From Hydrogenophilus sp. (lineage in GTDB: Bacteria > Pseudomonadota > Gammaproteobacteria > Burkholderiales > Thiobacillaceae), in the NCBI GenBank assembly GCA_020725265.1, contig DYFK01000001.1, positions 104,969 through 168,968 of the forward strand: a stretch of 64,000 nt of DNA. Reading direction: 5' to 3'. A program made the position numbers and the translations under genes. Positions within the stretch are counted from its first letter, which is position 1, and every line of letters starts with the position of its first letter. Positions 33,904-41,870 of this stretch are shown piece after piece. The notes under the pieces are model-generated. The model made no database searches, was not told where the DNA came from, and was given only the letters and a program-made list of their open reading frames with translations.

Positions 33904-35954
33904 GCCGTCACCGCCTCGGCATGGACGCGGCGCAGCGCCTCGGCCAGCGCCTGGACCGGCTCCGGCCGGTCGAACAGCGCGGGCAGCCCGGCGCCGACGC
34001 GCGCGGCGGCATCGGCGCGCGCGGCCGGATCGCGCCCGAGCCGGGCGGCGATGTCGACGTAATCATCGACATCGCGCGCGATCAGGTCGTCCAGCCCGAG
34101 CGCGCGCAGCATGGCCATGCTCTGGCGGCCGCGCATCCAGCGTCCGGGCAGGGCCACCAGCGGCAGCCGGCAGCGCAGCGCGTCGAGCGCGGTATGACCA
34201 CCCGACCAGTGCTGGCTGTCGAGCATCACGTCACAGACCTGATTCAGGCGCAGGTAGTCGTCGTGTGGCATCGGCGCGAGCACGCGCACGACTTCGGCCG
34301 TGACCAGGCCCTGGCCGGCGAGCGCCTGGCCGAGTCTGGCGAGCAGCGCGGCCATGGCCGGATCGGCGGCATCGCCGAGCAGGACCAGCCGGCTGCCCGG
34401 CACCGCCGCGAGCACGCGCGCCAGCGCGGCGTCGTTGTCCGGGTGGCACTTGTAATGCGATTGCGGAAACAGGTAGAGCACGCCGGTCTCGGGCAGGCCG
34501 AAGGCGGCGCGTCCACCGGTCGCCGGCGGTGGCGGCGCCAGCGGATAGCGGACCCCCAGGCCGGGCAGCGGCAGCACGCGCTCGACATAGTCGGCGGCGC
34601 CGTTTTCCGGCTCCATGTCGGCGCAGGTGAAGAAATGGTCGACGTTGGCCAGGCCGCTGGTGACCGGGTGTCCCCAGGCCGCGCACTGGACCGGCGCCAG
34701 ACGTAGCGCGGCAAGCAGGAAGGTGGTGCCGTCCATGCCCAGCTCCGGGTAGATCAGCACGTCCTGCCCGGTCGCGGCGATGGTCTCGGCCAGGTCGGCG
34801 GGCGATGTCCGGTCCGACAGCACGTGGACCCGCGCGGCGGCGGCATCGACGCGCGCGCGCAACGCGTCGGCGTGATCGCCGAGGTGGAACAGGCTGATCT
34901 CGAACCCGGCCGGATCCAGCCCGGTGATCCAGCTCTGGAAATAGTTGCCGACCGTGCAGTCGTGCAGGAAGCGGGAAACGAAGCCGACCCGGATACGGCC
35001 GGCGGACGCGCGCGCCGGCCGGGAAGCCGGCATGGCGCGCGCGTATTCGGGCAAGGCCGCCGCCAGCAGGCGTTCGAGAAACCGGCCATAGGCGCGCTGC
35101 GCCGCCCGGTCGTCCAGACACTGGTAGGCCAGATAGAAATTGCCGTGTCGCAGGCCGGCCAGCAAGGCTTCGGCGGGCAGCCGGGCGAGCGTGTCGGCGA
35201 GGCCGTCCAGGCGCGCCATGCCGGCCTCCCAGTCGGCGCGCGCGCGCGCCAGCGCGGCGGCCGAGGCATACACGCGCGGCAGGGTCAGTTCGGCCTCGAT
35301 GGCATCGCCCACCCGCGCGGGATCGAGCCGATACGCGCGCGCGAAGCAGTCCCGGGCCGCTTCGGCCTGGTTGCTCTCGGCCAGCGCGCGGCCGAGCAGG
35401 GCCAGGCTTTCGGCGTCAGCGGGCGCCAGCCGGAGCGCCTCGCGCAGCGCGCGCTCCGCCGTTGGGTAATCCTTGCGGCGCAGGGCCAGGCGGCCGAGAT
35501 CGCGGCGAACGCCGGCATCCTCCGGCGCCCCGCGCGCCAGCGCTTCCAGATCCCGGCCGGCTTCGTCCGGCCGGTTCAGTTCGAGCAGCAACGCGGCCCG
35601 GTTGCGCAACGCGGCCGTATAGCCGGGCTGGAGCGCCAGGGCGCGGTGGTAGGCATCGAGCGCGTCTTCGGTCCGACCGGCATCCCGCAAGGCCAGCCCG
35701 AGGTTGTTCCAGGCCTGAACAATGCCGGGATTGCGCGCCAGCGCCTGCTGGTAGGCGGCGGCCGCGTCGGCCGGCCGGTCCTGGTCGTGCAACACCAGCC
35801 CCAGCGTGTACGGATAGGCGGGTTGCGCCGGATCGAGCGCCATGGCCGCGCGCAGATGCGCCTCCGCCGTCGCCAGATCGGCCGCCTGATGCGCCGCGAT
35901 GCCCTGCCGATACCGGACCTGGGCCGGCGCGGTCGACGCGCTGGAGTGGTTCAT
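33900..35954 (-). CDS. TPR / O-GlcNAc-transferase-like (GT41, SPINDLY-type) protein
   Basis: 684 aa. The N-terminal ~230 residues hold about six TPRs (AWNNLGLALRDAGRTEDALD, ALRNRAALLLELNRPDEAGR). The C-terminal half has the SPY/OGT signatures: RIRVGFVSRFLHDCTVGNYF, an APVQCAAWGHPVTSGL segment, FPQSHYKCHPDND and the GHTALDALRCRLPLV donor loop. Bacterial members glycosylate proteins or glycans. The track ORF begins in the upstream gene's frame; the ATG at 35954 overlaps that gene's stop (ATGA). It differs clearly in sequence from its neighbour, so this is an old duplication or two unrelated recruits. Confidence 0.86.
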   Translation of the reverse strand: MNHSSASTAPAQVRYRQGIAAHQAADLATAEAHLRAAMALDPAQPAYPYTLGLVLHDQDRPADAAAAYQQALARNPGIVQAWNNLGLALRDAGRTEDALDAYHRALALQPGYTAALRNRAALLLELNRPDEAGRDLEALARGAPEDAGVRRDLGRLALRRKDYPTAERALREALRLAPADAESLALLGRALAESNQAEAARDCFARAYRLDPARVGDAIEAELTLPRVYASAAALARARADWEAGMARLDGLADTLARLPAEALLAGLRHGNFYLAYQCLDDRAAQRAYGRFLERLLAAALPEYARAMPASRPARASAGRIRVGFVSRFLHDCTVGNYFQSWITGLDPAGFEISLFHLGDHADALRARVDAAAARVHVLSDRTSPADLAETIAATGQDVLIYPELGMDGTTFLLAALRLAPVQCAAWGHPVTSGLANVDHFFTCADMEPENGAADYVERVLPLPGLGVRYPLAPPPPATGGRAAFGLPETGVLYLFPQSHYKCHPDNDAALARVLAAVPGSRLVLLGDAADPAMAALLARLGQALAGQGLVTAEVVRVLAPMPHDDYLRLNQVCDVMLDSQHWSGGHTALDALRCRLPLVALPGRWMRGRQSMAMLRALGLDDLIARDVDDYVDIAARLGRDPAARADAAARVGAGLPALFDRPEPVQALAEALRRVHAEAVTA

Positions 35955-38389
35955 CCCCGGCCGGTGATGTCCGCGACGCCGCCATCCGCCAGCACCGCGA
36001 AATCGGCCGGCGCCTGGCCGGCGAGCCGGCGCGCGTGCATGTGCTGGAAGGCGGCTTCCAGATGGCGCCGGAAGCGGTCGCTGTCGAACAGCGGGGCGGT
36101 CGCGCGCGCCGCCGTCAAACGCGCGCGGAGATCGGCCAGCATGTCCGGGTTGCCGGCCAGGCGCAGGGCGATCGCCTCGTACTCGTCCGGCGTGCCGGCG
36201 ATCAGTTCGGGCAGGCCCACGGCCTTGAGCAGGCTGGCGGCGACCCGGCCGGCGAAGGCGCGGCCCGGCCGGGTCAGCACCGGCACGCCGGCCCACAGGG
36301 CATCGCTGGCGGTGGTATGGGCGCCATACGGCAGGGTATCGAGGAACAGGTCGGCGCGCGCCAGGCGGGCCAGATGCTTGGCGATCGGCCGGATACGCGC
36401 GAACACCAGCCGGTCCGGCGCGACACCGCGTTTTTCCGCCTCACCGCGCAGGTTGGCCTGCGCGGTCTCGTCGTCGCACAGCAGCCAGAGCACGCTGCCT
36501 TCGACCTTGGTGAGCAGACGCATCCAGAGGTCGAACACCGCCGGTTTGATCTTGTGAACGCCGTTGAAGCAACAGAATACGAAGCCGTTTTCCGGCAGGC
36601 CGAGCTCGGCGCGCGACGGCGCGTCCTCGTGGATCTCGCGGGTGGCGTCGTTGACCTGGTAGCTGTCCGGCAGCCAGACCACGCGCTCCTGGAAATGGAC
36701 GAGGCCATCGACCGGAATCACCGTCTCGTCGGCGATCACGTAATCGATGAAATCGGCGCCCATGCTGCCCGGATAGCCGAGGTAGTTGATCTGGATCGGC
36801 GCGCAACGGCCGGCCAGGATGCCGGTGCGAGCATCCTTGGTATAACCCTTGAGGTCGACCGCGATGTCGATGTCGCGCTCGCGCAGGTAGGCGATCACCT
36901 CGGCGTCGGACATCTCGCGCGCGTCGACGAAGTGCTCGAAGGCGGCCCGCGCCCGCTGGCGCATGGCGTCGTTGGCCTCCGGACCGATCGACACGCCCCA
37001 GACCTCGAATCGTTCGCGGTCATGCAGTTCGAACAGACGCGCGGCCAGGATCATGGTGGCGTGGTTGTGGAAATCGGCCGAGAGGTAGGCGACCCGGATA
37101 CGCCCCGGCGCGCGCGCCGCCGCGACCGGCGCCGCCACGTCCGGAAAATGCCGGGCCACCCAGTTGCGCGCGGCGCGCAGCGCCAGCTCCGGATCGTCCA
37201 GCCAGGCAAGCACCGCGAGCGGCTTGACCTCGCCATTGCCGGCCAGAATCTGTTCGCGGATCACCGCCTCATGCAGGGCGTTGTCACGCCAGCGGCACTG
37301 ACTGGCATGCGCGGCGGCGAGTCGATCGCCGACCAGTAGCTCGGGTTCCGCCAGGGCCACGCCACGTGCCCGCATCAGCCAGCCCTCGGCGACGTCGGGC
37401 AGGTTTTCCAGACGCGCCAGTTCGGCCAGTTCCAACATCGCCTCCAGATTACCGGCGTCCAGGCGCAACGCGCGCGCGAGCGCGTCGGCGGCTTCCGGAC
37501 GCCGATCCAGGCGACGCGCCAGCCGGCCCCGATTGACCCAGGCAGTGACGAAGGCGGGGGCGCCGGTGGTCGCCATCTCGTAACGGGCGAGCGCTTCCTC
37601 GATGCGGTCCATCGATTCCAGGATCACGCCCTGGGTGTTGATCGCGTCGGCATCGTTCGGTGTCGCCGCCAGCAGGGCATCGAGCTCAGCCAGCGCTTCT
37701 TCCGGCCGGCCGGCGCCAGCCAGAGCCTGCGCGCGGCCGACGCGGGCATCGCGCAACGGCCCTTTGGCCAGCAGCAGATCGAAATGCCCGATCGCCTCGT
37801 CGGCGCGGCCCAGTTCGGTGAGAACCCGGCCGATGGTCAGGTGGGCGATGATCAGTCGCGGCTCGGCGGTCAATGCCCGTTGCGCGCTCTCCAGCGCCTC
37901 GTCGGGCCGGCGCGCGACCAGCAGCGCGTTCGCCCGGTTCAGCCAGGCCGCCGCGAACTCGGGCATGCGCGTCAGCGCGGTATCGAAGCTCGCGATCGCG
38001 TCGAGCGCCCGCCCCATCGCCAGCAAGGCATTGCCATGGCCGAACCAGGCATTGACCAGATCGGGATTGAGCTTGAGGGCCATGTCGAACGCCAGCAGGG
38101 CCTCGTCATGGCGCCCCAGCGCGGACAGCGCCCGGCCCCGGCCGACATGCGCCTCGGCGAAATCCGGGGCGCCACGCGTAGCCGCCTCGAACCGGGCGAG
38201 CGCGTCGGCCGCCGCGTTGAGTTCGAGCTTGCATTCACCCAGATGGTGCAGCACCAGCGGGTGCCCGGGTTTTTGCATCAATACCGTTTCATACAGGGCC
38301 ACCGCCGCCCGGTATTGCTGGGGCGCGCGCGCCTGGTTGTGCATGCGCACCGCCTGCTGGAAAAGGGCATCCGCCGTATTGGTCGCCAT
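35951..38389 (-). CDS. TPR / O-GlcNAc-transferase-like (GT41, SPINDLY-type) protein
   Basis: 812 aa. About ten TPRs fill residues 10–370 (AWFGHGNALLAMGRALDAIA; AHLTIGRVLTELGRADEAIG). The catalytic part starts at RIRVAYLSADFHNHATMILA, with histidine as in OGT. It continues with DIAVDLKGYTKDART, CAPIQINYLGYPGSMG, FVFCCFNGVHKIKPAVFDLW and HTTASDALWAGVPVLT, all landmarks of bacterial OGT/SPY proteins. The track uses a TTG at 38410; I prefer the ATG at 38389 (MATNTADALF). It is the first gene of the operon that runs down to 24 kb, so its promoter must lie in 38390–38775. Confidence 0.87.
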   Translation of the reverse strand: MATNTADALFQQAVRMHNQARAPQQYRAAVALYETVLMQKPGHPLVLHHLGECKLELNAAADALARFEAATRGAPDFAEAHVGRGRALSALGRHDEALLAFDMALKLNPDLVNAWFGHGNALLAMGRALDAIASFDTALTRMPEFAAAWLNRANALLVARRPDEALESAQRALTAEPRLIIAHLTIGRVLTELGRADEAIGHFDLLLAKGPLRDARVGRAQALAGAGRPEEALAELDALLAATPNDADAINTQGVILESMDRIEEALARYEMATTGAPAFVTAWVNRGRLARRLDRRPEAADALARALRLDAGNLEAMLELAELARLENLPDVAEGWLMRARGVALAEPELLVGDRLAAAHASQCRWRDNALHEAVIREQILAGNGEVKPLAVLAWLDDPELALRAARNWVARHFPDVAAPVAAARAPGRIRVAYLSADFHNHATMILAARLFELHDRERFEVWGVSIGPEANDAMRQRARAAFEHFVDAREMSDAEVIAYLRERDIDIAVDLKGYTKDARTGILAGRCAPIQINYLGYPGSMGADFIDYVIADETVIPVDGLVHFQERVVWLPDSYQVNDATREIHEDAPSRAELGLPENGFVFCCFNGVHKIKPAVFDLWMRLLTKVEGSVLWLLCDDETAQANLRGEAEKRGVAPDRLVFARIRPIAKHLARLARADLFLDTLPYGAHTTASDALWAGVPVLTRPGRAFAGRVAASLLKAVGLPELIAGTPDEYEAIALRLAGNPDMLADLRARLTAARATAPLFDSDRFRRHLEAAFQHMHARRLAGQAPADFAVLADGGVADITGRG

Positions 38390-38775
38390 CCGTCGCGCTT
38401 TCTCTTTCAATGGAATTGCGCCGCGCCAGCGGAGAACCCGACGCGCGGCGAGAACGCGCGATTATCCGTCATTCATGGGGGTTTTTCGCGCTTGGCGCGC
38501 CCGCCCGGAGCGTTCCCGGCCTCGACATCTCCGATCCCGCCACCGGCGCCATGACTACCCAGGCGCGAAATTGTGGCGCCTATCGGTCCGACTCGGTCAA
38601 AGCCCGTACGACATGTTCAGGGCTCCGCCTGCAATCCAGAATGCGCCAGACCTCCATGGCTTCGCCATTGATCCAGTGCACTCCCCGCAGCCTTGAACGC
38701 GCCCGTTCGACAGGCCGACCATACCCATGCACTGGATTCCCGCCACGCGGGAATCCAGTCGACGCGCCCTGCGTG
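38390..38775. other. 386-base intergenic region with decayed-looking sequence
   Basis: No gene is supported here. It must hold the promoter of the operon beginning at 38389, but I see no clear -35/-10 pair. The part from about 38590 to 38760 contains a short open stretch on the minus strand (VHWINGEAMEVWRILDC...) that stops at a codon near 38580 and begins near the inverted repeat at 38731. It looks like a fragment of a coding sequence or a dispersed repeat, not a complete gene. Confidence 0.4.
38731..38759. repeat. REP-like perfect inverted repeat
   Basis: ACTGGATTCCCGC (38731–38743) pairs perfectly with GCGGGAATCCAGT (38747–38759) around a CAC loop. The core ATTCCC-N7-GGGAAT resembles dispersed repeats such as the dRS3 family of Neisseria (ATTCCC-N8-GGGAAT) and REP-like elements in other proteobacteria. 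A related piece occurs at 45126. It is 17 bases beyond the stop of the foldase gene, where it could also stabilise or end that transcript. Confidence 0.7.
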
Positions 38776-39684
38776 TCACTCCTTCCTGGCGAACGGATTG
38801 ACCACCATCTCCTCGAACGCCTGCTTGTCGAAGGTCACGTCCGGCAGGTTTTTGTATTTCTCGATTTCCACGTCGACCAGATCGCGGCGGAATCGATTCA
38901 TTTCATCCTGAATCAGCCTTTCCTTGACGTCGTCGAACGGCACCGGACCGGCCGCCCTGCGATCCGTCAGGCGGATCAGGTGATAGCCGAACCGGGTCTT
39001 GACCGGACCAGCCAGATCGCCAGCCTTTTCCAGGCCGAAAGCGGCTTCCTCGAATTCCTTGACCATGCGGTTGCGGCCGAAGTATCCGAGATCACCCTTG
39101 TTCTTCTTGGCCGAGGGATCCTCGGAAACCTCGACGGCCAGATCCGCCAGCGACTTCTCGCCGGACTTGATCTCGGCCAGCAGCTTTTCCGCCAGCGCCA
39201 GGGCCTCCTCGTCGGTACGATCCTTTGTCGTGATCAGGATATGTTCGGCGCGCACCTGTTCCGGACGCATGAACTCATCCTGTCGCACCTTGTAGGTCTC
39301 CAGCGCGAGTTTTTCGAAATCGGGCTTGGGCGCGGTTTCATGGAGATAGTTGATCTGGAATTGCGAGCGCATCCGGCTGGTGACGTCCTCCAGCGCCAGT
39401 TTCTCGTCCGGCGTCAGCGGCCGGTCACCGATGGCCTCGGCCAGCTTGCGCGTCACGAACATACCGAATACGAATTCCTCCACTTTTTTCCGGTCCGCCC
39501 AGAAGGCATCCTGCTTGTCTTTCGGAACGCTCATCAGGACGTGCATGCGCAACGCCTCCTGGGTGATGGTCACGTCGCCATGCTTCATGATGACACGCCC
39601 AACCGACTCGGTCGCGCCAGCCAAACCCGAACCCATCACACCCGAAATCATGGCGACCATCACGGCAACCCTGGAAAACTTCAT
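38776..39684 (-). CDS. parvulin-type peptidyl-prolyl isomerase, periplasmic (PpiC/SurA-like)
   Basis: 302 aa. A signal peptide (MKFSRVAVMVAMISGVMGSG) is followed by an alpha-helical N-terminal domain. From about residue 140 there is a PpiC rotamase domain (VRAEHILITTKDRTDEEAL, SEDPSAKKNKGDLGYFGR, KTRFGYHLIRLTDRRA). It should fold or chaperone exported proteins. The ATG at 39684 follows GGGAG by 8 bases; the track's TTG at 39708 is upstream of that site. It lies directly downstream of the terminator of the secreted-protein gene at 39768, so it needs its own promoter or read-through. Confidence 0.9.
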   Translation of the reverse strand: MKFSRVAVMVAMISGVMGSGLAGATESVGRVIMKHGDVTITQEALRMHVLMSVPKDKQDAFWADRKKVEEFVFGMFVTRKLAEAIGDRPLTPDEKLALEDVTSRMRSQFQINYLHETAPKPDFEKLALETYKVRQDEFMRPEQVRAEHILITTKDRTDEEALALAEKLLAEIKSGEKSLADLAVEVSEDPSAKKNKGDLGYFGRNRMVKEFEEAAFGLEKAGDLAGPVKTRFGYHLIRLTDRRAAGPVPFDDVKERLIQDEMNRFRRDLVDVEIEKYKNLPDVTFDKQAFEEMVVNPFARKE

Positions 39685-39719
39685 CTTCAAACTCCCATGA
39701 ACAGACAATCGAAGGACTC

Positions 39720-39753
39720 AAAAAAATGCCCCAGCCGGAAAAGGCTGGGGCAT
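39720..39753 (-). terminator. Rho-independent terminator after the secreted Cys-module protein
   Basis: On the minus strand ATGCCCCAGCC (from 39753) pairs perfectly with GGCTGGGGCAT, loop of six, followed by seven T residues (the A run 39720–39726 on the plus strand). It starts 14 bases after the stop of the gene at 39768. Confidence 0.92.
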
Positions 39754-39767
39754 CCGCCAAACGGAAA

Positions 39768-41468
39768 TCAGTTGCTTTCGAAATAGAAGCTGCAACCGTT
39801 CGACGACGTGCAGGTGGGCTCACCGGTCGGGTCGTTCCGGCTGGAAACGTTCACCCAGTAGGTTTGACCCGGCTGCAGGTGGCAATACCTGGAAAGTGGC
39901 GCCACCGAGGTGGAATACCCGATCGAGTATTTGACCTGGGAAACCTCGGTACCCAGACCATAACAACCCGCCAGCTTGTTCGAGGTCGCGTAGTCGCCCT
40001 TGCACTGGGAGATCACCACCCGCTTGGCGTTCTGCGACGAGGTCGTCCTCGTCGCGTTGATCGAGCGGACCGAAGCGCCGGCCCCCGCGGGAACGGTGAT
40101 CTTGAAGGCGTAGACGACATCCGGCCCCGGCGAGTAGGTCGCGCGCTGCATTGGGTTGGCGGACATCGGCGTATCGACTTCGGTGATCGTGCCCGGCATG
40201 TTGATGCCGTTACAGGAGATCCCGGTCGGCGTCTGCTCGAACGTGAACGCCACCGCGCAATCGCCGCTGACCGCGCCCGTGGTGTAGGTCCAGCTGGTCC
40301 CGCTGCCCGACAGCGTGCCACTCGCGCAGGTATTGGAACCGACCACCGGGTTGTAACCAGTCGTGGTGGTCAGGCCGATCACCGCCGTGGTACCGCCCGC
40401 GACCGGATTGCCCGGCTGTTGGGACACGCTGCCGTTGGCGCCACTGGCGCTGGCGGTCACGGTATAGCCGCGCTTGACGGAACAGCTCGCGGTGCTGCTT
40501 GAGCCATTGATGCCGCTACACGTCCAGGAGTACTGGTTGGCGCTGGTGGAGACCGCGGATGGCGTCGTCCCGCTGCCACACAAATTGGCGGTCGGCGCCG
40601 AGGTCAGCACGTTGGTGGTGCTGTGCGCGCTGCCACAAACCCCCGCCACCGGCGTGTTGCTGAAGGTCGCCACCAGCGTGCAAGCGGCGTTGATCGGCCC
40701 GGCATTGAAGGTATTTCCGCTCGCGGAACCAGGACAACCGGAGAACGAAACCGAATAATTATTGGAGCTGGACGCGGTGAATTGCGCGCTGCCGCCCTGC
40801 GCCACATCCGCGCTGCCCGGCGAGACGTTGAAGGTACCCGTCAGACCCGACGAAACCGTGCTGGTTGCGATGGTATAACCCTTGACCGCGTAGCAACTGG
40901 CATCGCTACCGCCACCGGAGCCCGCGCAGGTCCAACTGAAATAATCCGGGCCGGTCACCGCCAGCTTCGGCGTGCTTCCAGCCGCGCACTGCTCGGTCCC
41001 ACTCGGCATCGACGTCGCCGAGCCGTTGTTCTTGGTGCCGCAGGCACCGTTGACGACGCCGTAGCTGCCCGGGCTACCAGAGGTGACTGTCGCCAGCGGG
41101 TTGGCCGACTTGACCACCACCCTGGCCTCGGTGGAAGTGACCGCGCTATCGCCAGTACCGGCCACTGTAAATATGTAAGGCGTGGTATCGCTAGTGCCGC
41201 TGCCCAAGGTGGCGGGCGTGGTGAATTTGACTGGCTTGCCCACGTCCTGATTCAGCGTGATGCTGCCGGTCACGCTTGCACCATTCAAGCGCCAATCAAT
41301 GGTGTCCAAGGCATTTTCCGCGCCAGCACCACAATCAGCGGTCAGTTCGATGGTCTGGCCCTCGGCCAGAATGCTGTATGCCGGCGTGATCGTACAGTCG
41401 ATCGCCGCCGCCGTTCCCGACATGGCGAACAACAAAGCCGCCAACGTCGCTCTATTCATGTGCTTCAT
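39768..41468 (-). CDS. secreted protein with duplicated Cys-rich modules and beta repeats
   Basis: 566 aa, signal peptide MNRATLAALLFAMSGTAAA (ATG at 41468 or the in-frame ATG at 41459). After an Ig-like N-terminal part (PAYSILAEGQTIELTADCGA) two copies of a ~130-residue unit follow. Each unit begins with a four-cysteine module (NGACGTKNN...YFSWTCAG and AGVCGSAHS...QYSWTCSG). It continues into a VKGYTI/VKRGYTV beta repeat resembling divergent InlB-type bacterial repeats. The C-terminal domain (YCHLQPGQTYWVNVSSRND) is beta-rich with paired cysteines. Likely an exported surface or matrix protein stabilised by disulphides; binding partner unknown. The track start at 41618 is an upstream extension. 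Confidence 0.82.
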   Translation of the reverse strand: MKHMNRATLAALLFAMSGTAAAIDCTITPAYSILAEGQTIELTADCGAGAENALDTIDWRLNGASVTGSITLNQDVGKPVKFTTPATLGSGTSDTTPYIFTVAGTGDSAVTSTEARVVVKSANPLATVTSGSPGSYGVVNGACGTKNNGSATSMPSGTEQCAAGSTPKLAVTGPDYFSWTCAGSGGGSDASCYAVKGYTIATSTVSSGLTGTFNVSPGSADVAQGGSAQFTASSSNNYSVSFSGCPGSASGNTFNAGPINAACTLVATFSNTPVAGVCGSAHSTTNVLTSAPTANLCGSGTTPSAVSTSANQYSWTCSGINGSSSTASCSVKRGYTVTASASGANGSVSQQPGNPVAGGTTAVIGLTTTTGYNPVVGSNTCASGTLSGSGTSWTYTTGAVSGDCAVAFTFEQTPTGISCNGINMPGTITEVDTPMSANPMQRATYSPGPDVVYAFKITVPAGAGASVRSINATRTTSSQNAKRVVISQCKGDYATSNKLAGCYGLGTEVSQVKYSIGYSTSVAPLSRYCHLQPGQTYWVNVSSRNDPTGEPTCTSSNGCSFYFESN

Positions 41469-41666
41469 TTTCCATCCTTTCCACATCCAGTCACAAACCC
41501 ATGGGGCAGACAGGGCCACGAGACTCAAGTTCCTCAAGCTCCCGACACTCGCGCCATCTTGGCGCAACCCCAACCGTTTGGACGCAGCGCTTTTCAACCC
41601 TTCTGGCCACGCAGCCATCCCATGCTTCGCGCATCAAGCCGATCCTCCAACCGATGCCTCATTTTC

Positions 41667-41695
41667 ATTATAAATCGCATACCAAACATCAGTCC
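41667..41695 (-). promoter_or_regulatory. candidate promoter for the secreted Cys-module protein
   Basis: On the minus strand a perfect TATAAT (41667–41672) lies 17 bases after GGACTG (41690–41695), a poor -35. It is in an AT-rich island of otherwise GC-rich DNA. If used, the 5' leader would be about 190 bases. The rest of 41469–41795 shows no gene. Confidence 0.38.
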
Positions 41696-41796
41696 CCGCG
41701 CAAGCGACCGTTCACCCCCCTGATACGCACGGCAGTCAGCCCCTTTCAGCCGCGGGCATCGGACCAAGGCCGGGACGGCTCGCCGGTCTTTGGACG

Positions 41797-41827
41797 AAAA
41801 AAAACCGGACACCCGAAGGTGTCCGGT
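41797..41827 (-). terminator. Rho-independent terminator after the large surface-protein gene
   Basis: Minus-strand stem ACCGGACACC / GGTGTCCGGT (41804–41827) with the stable tetraloop TTCG (CGAA on the plus strand) and eight T residues (A run 41797–41804). It lies about 45 bases after the stop at 41871. A strong terminator suggests a highly expressed single-gene transcript. Confidence 0.94.
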
Positions 41828-41870
41828 CATCAACCTGAGCAAGGACTCTTGCGAGTCCGACTTTGTCAGG

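Noticed and set aside
40623-41723. 366-codon plus-strand ORF over the Cys-module protein
   Set aside because: The minus-strand frame has a signal peptide, repeats and a terminator; the plus frame has none.
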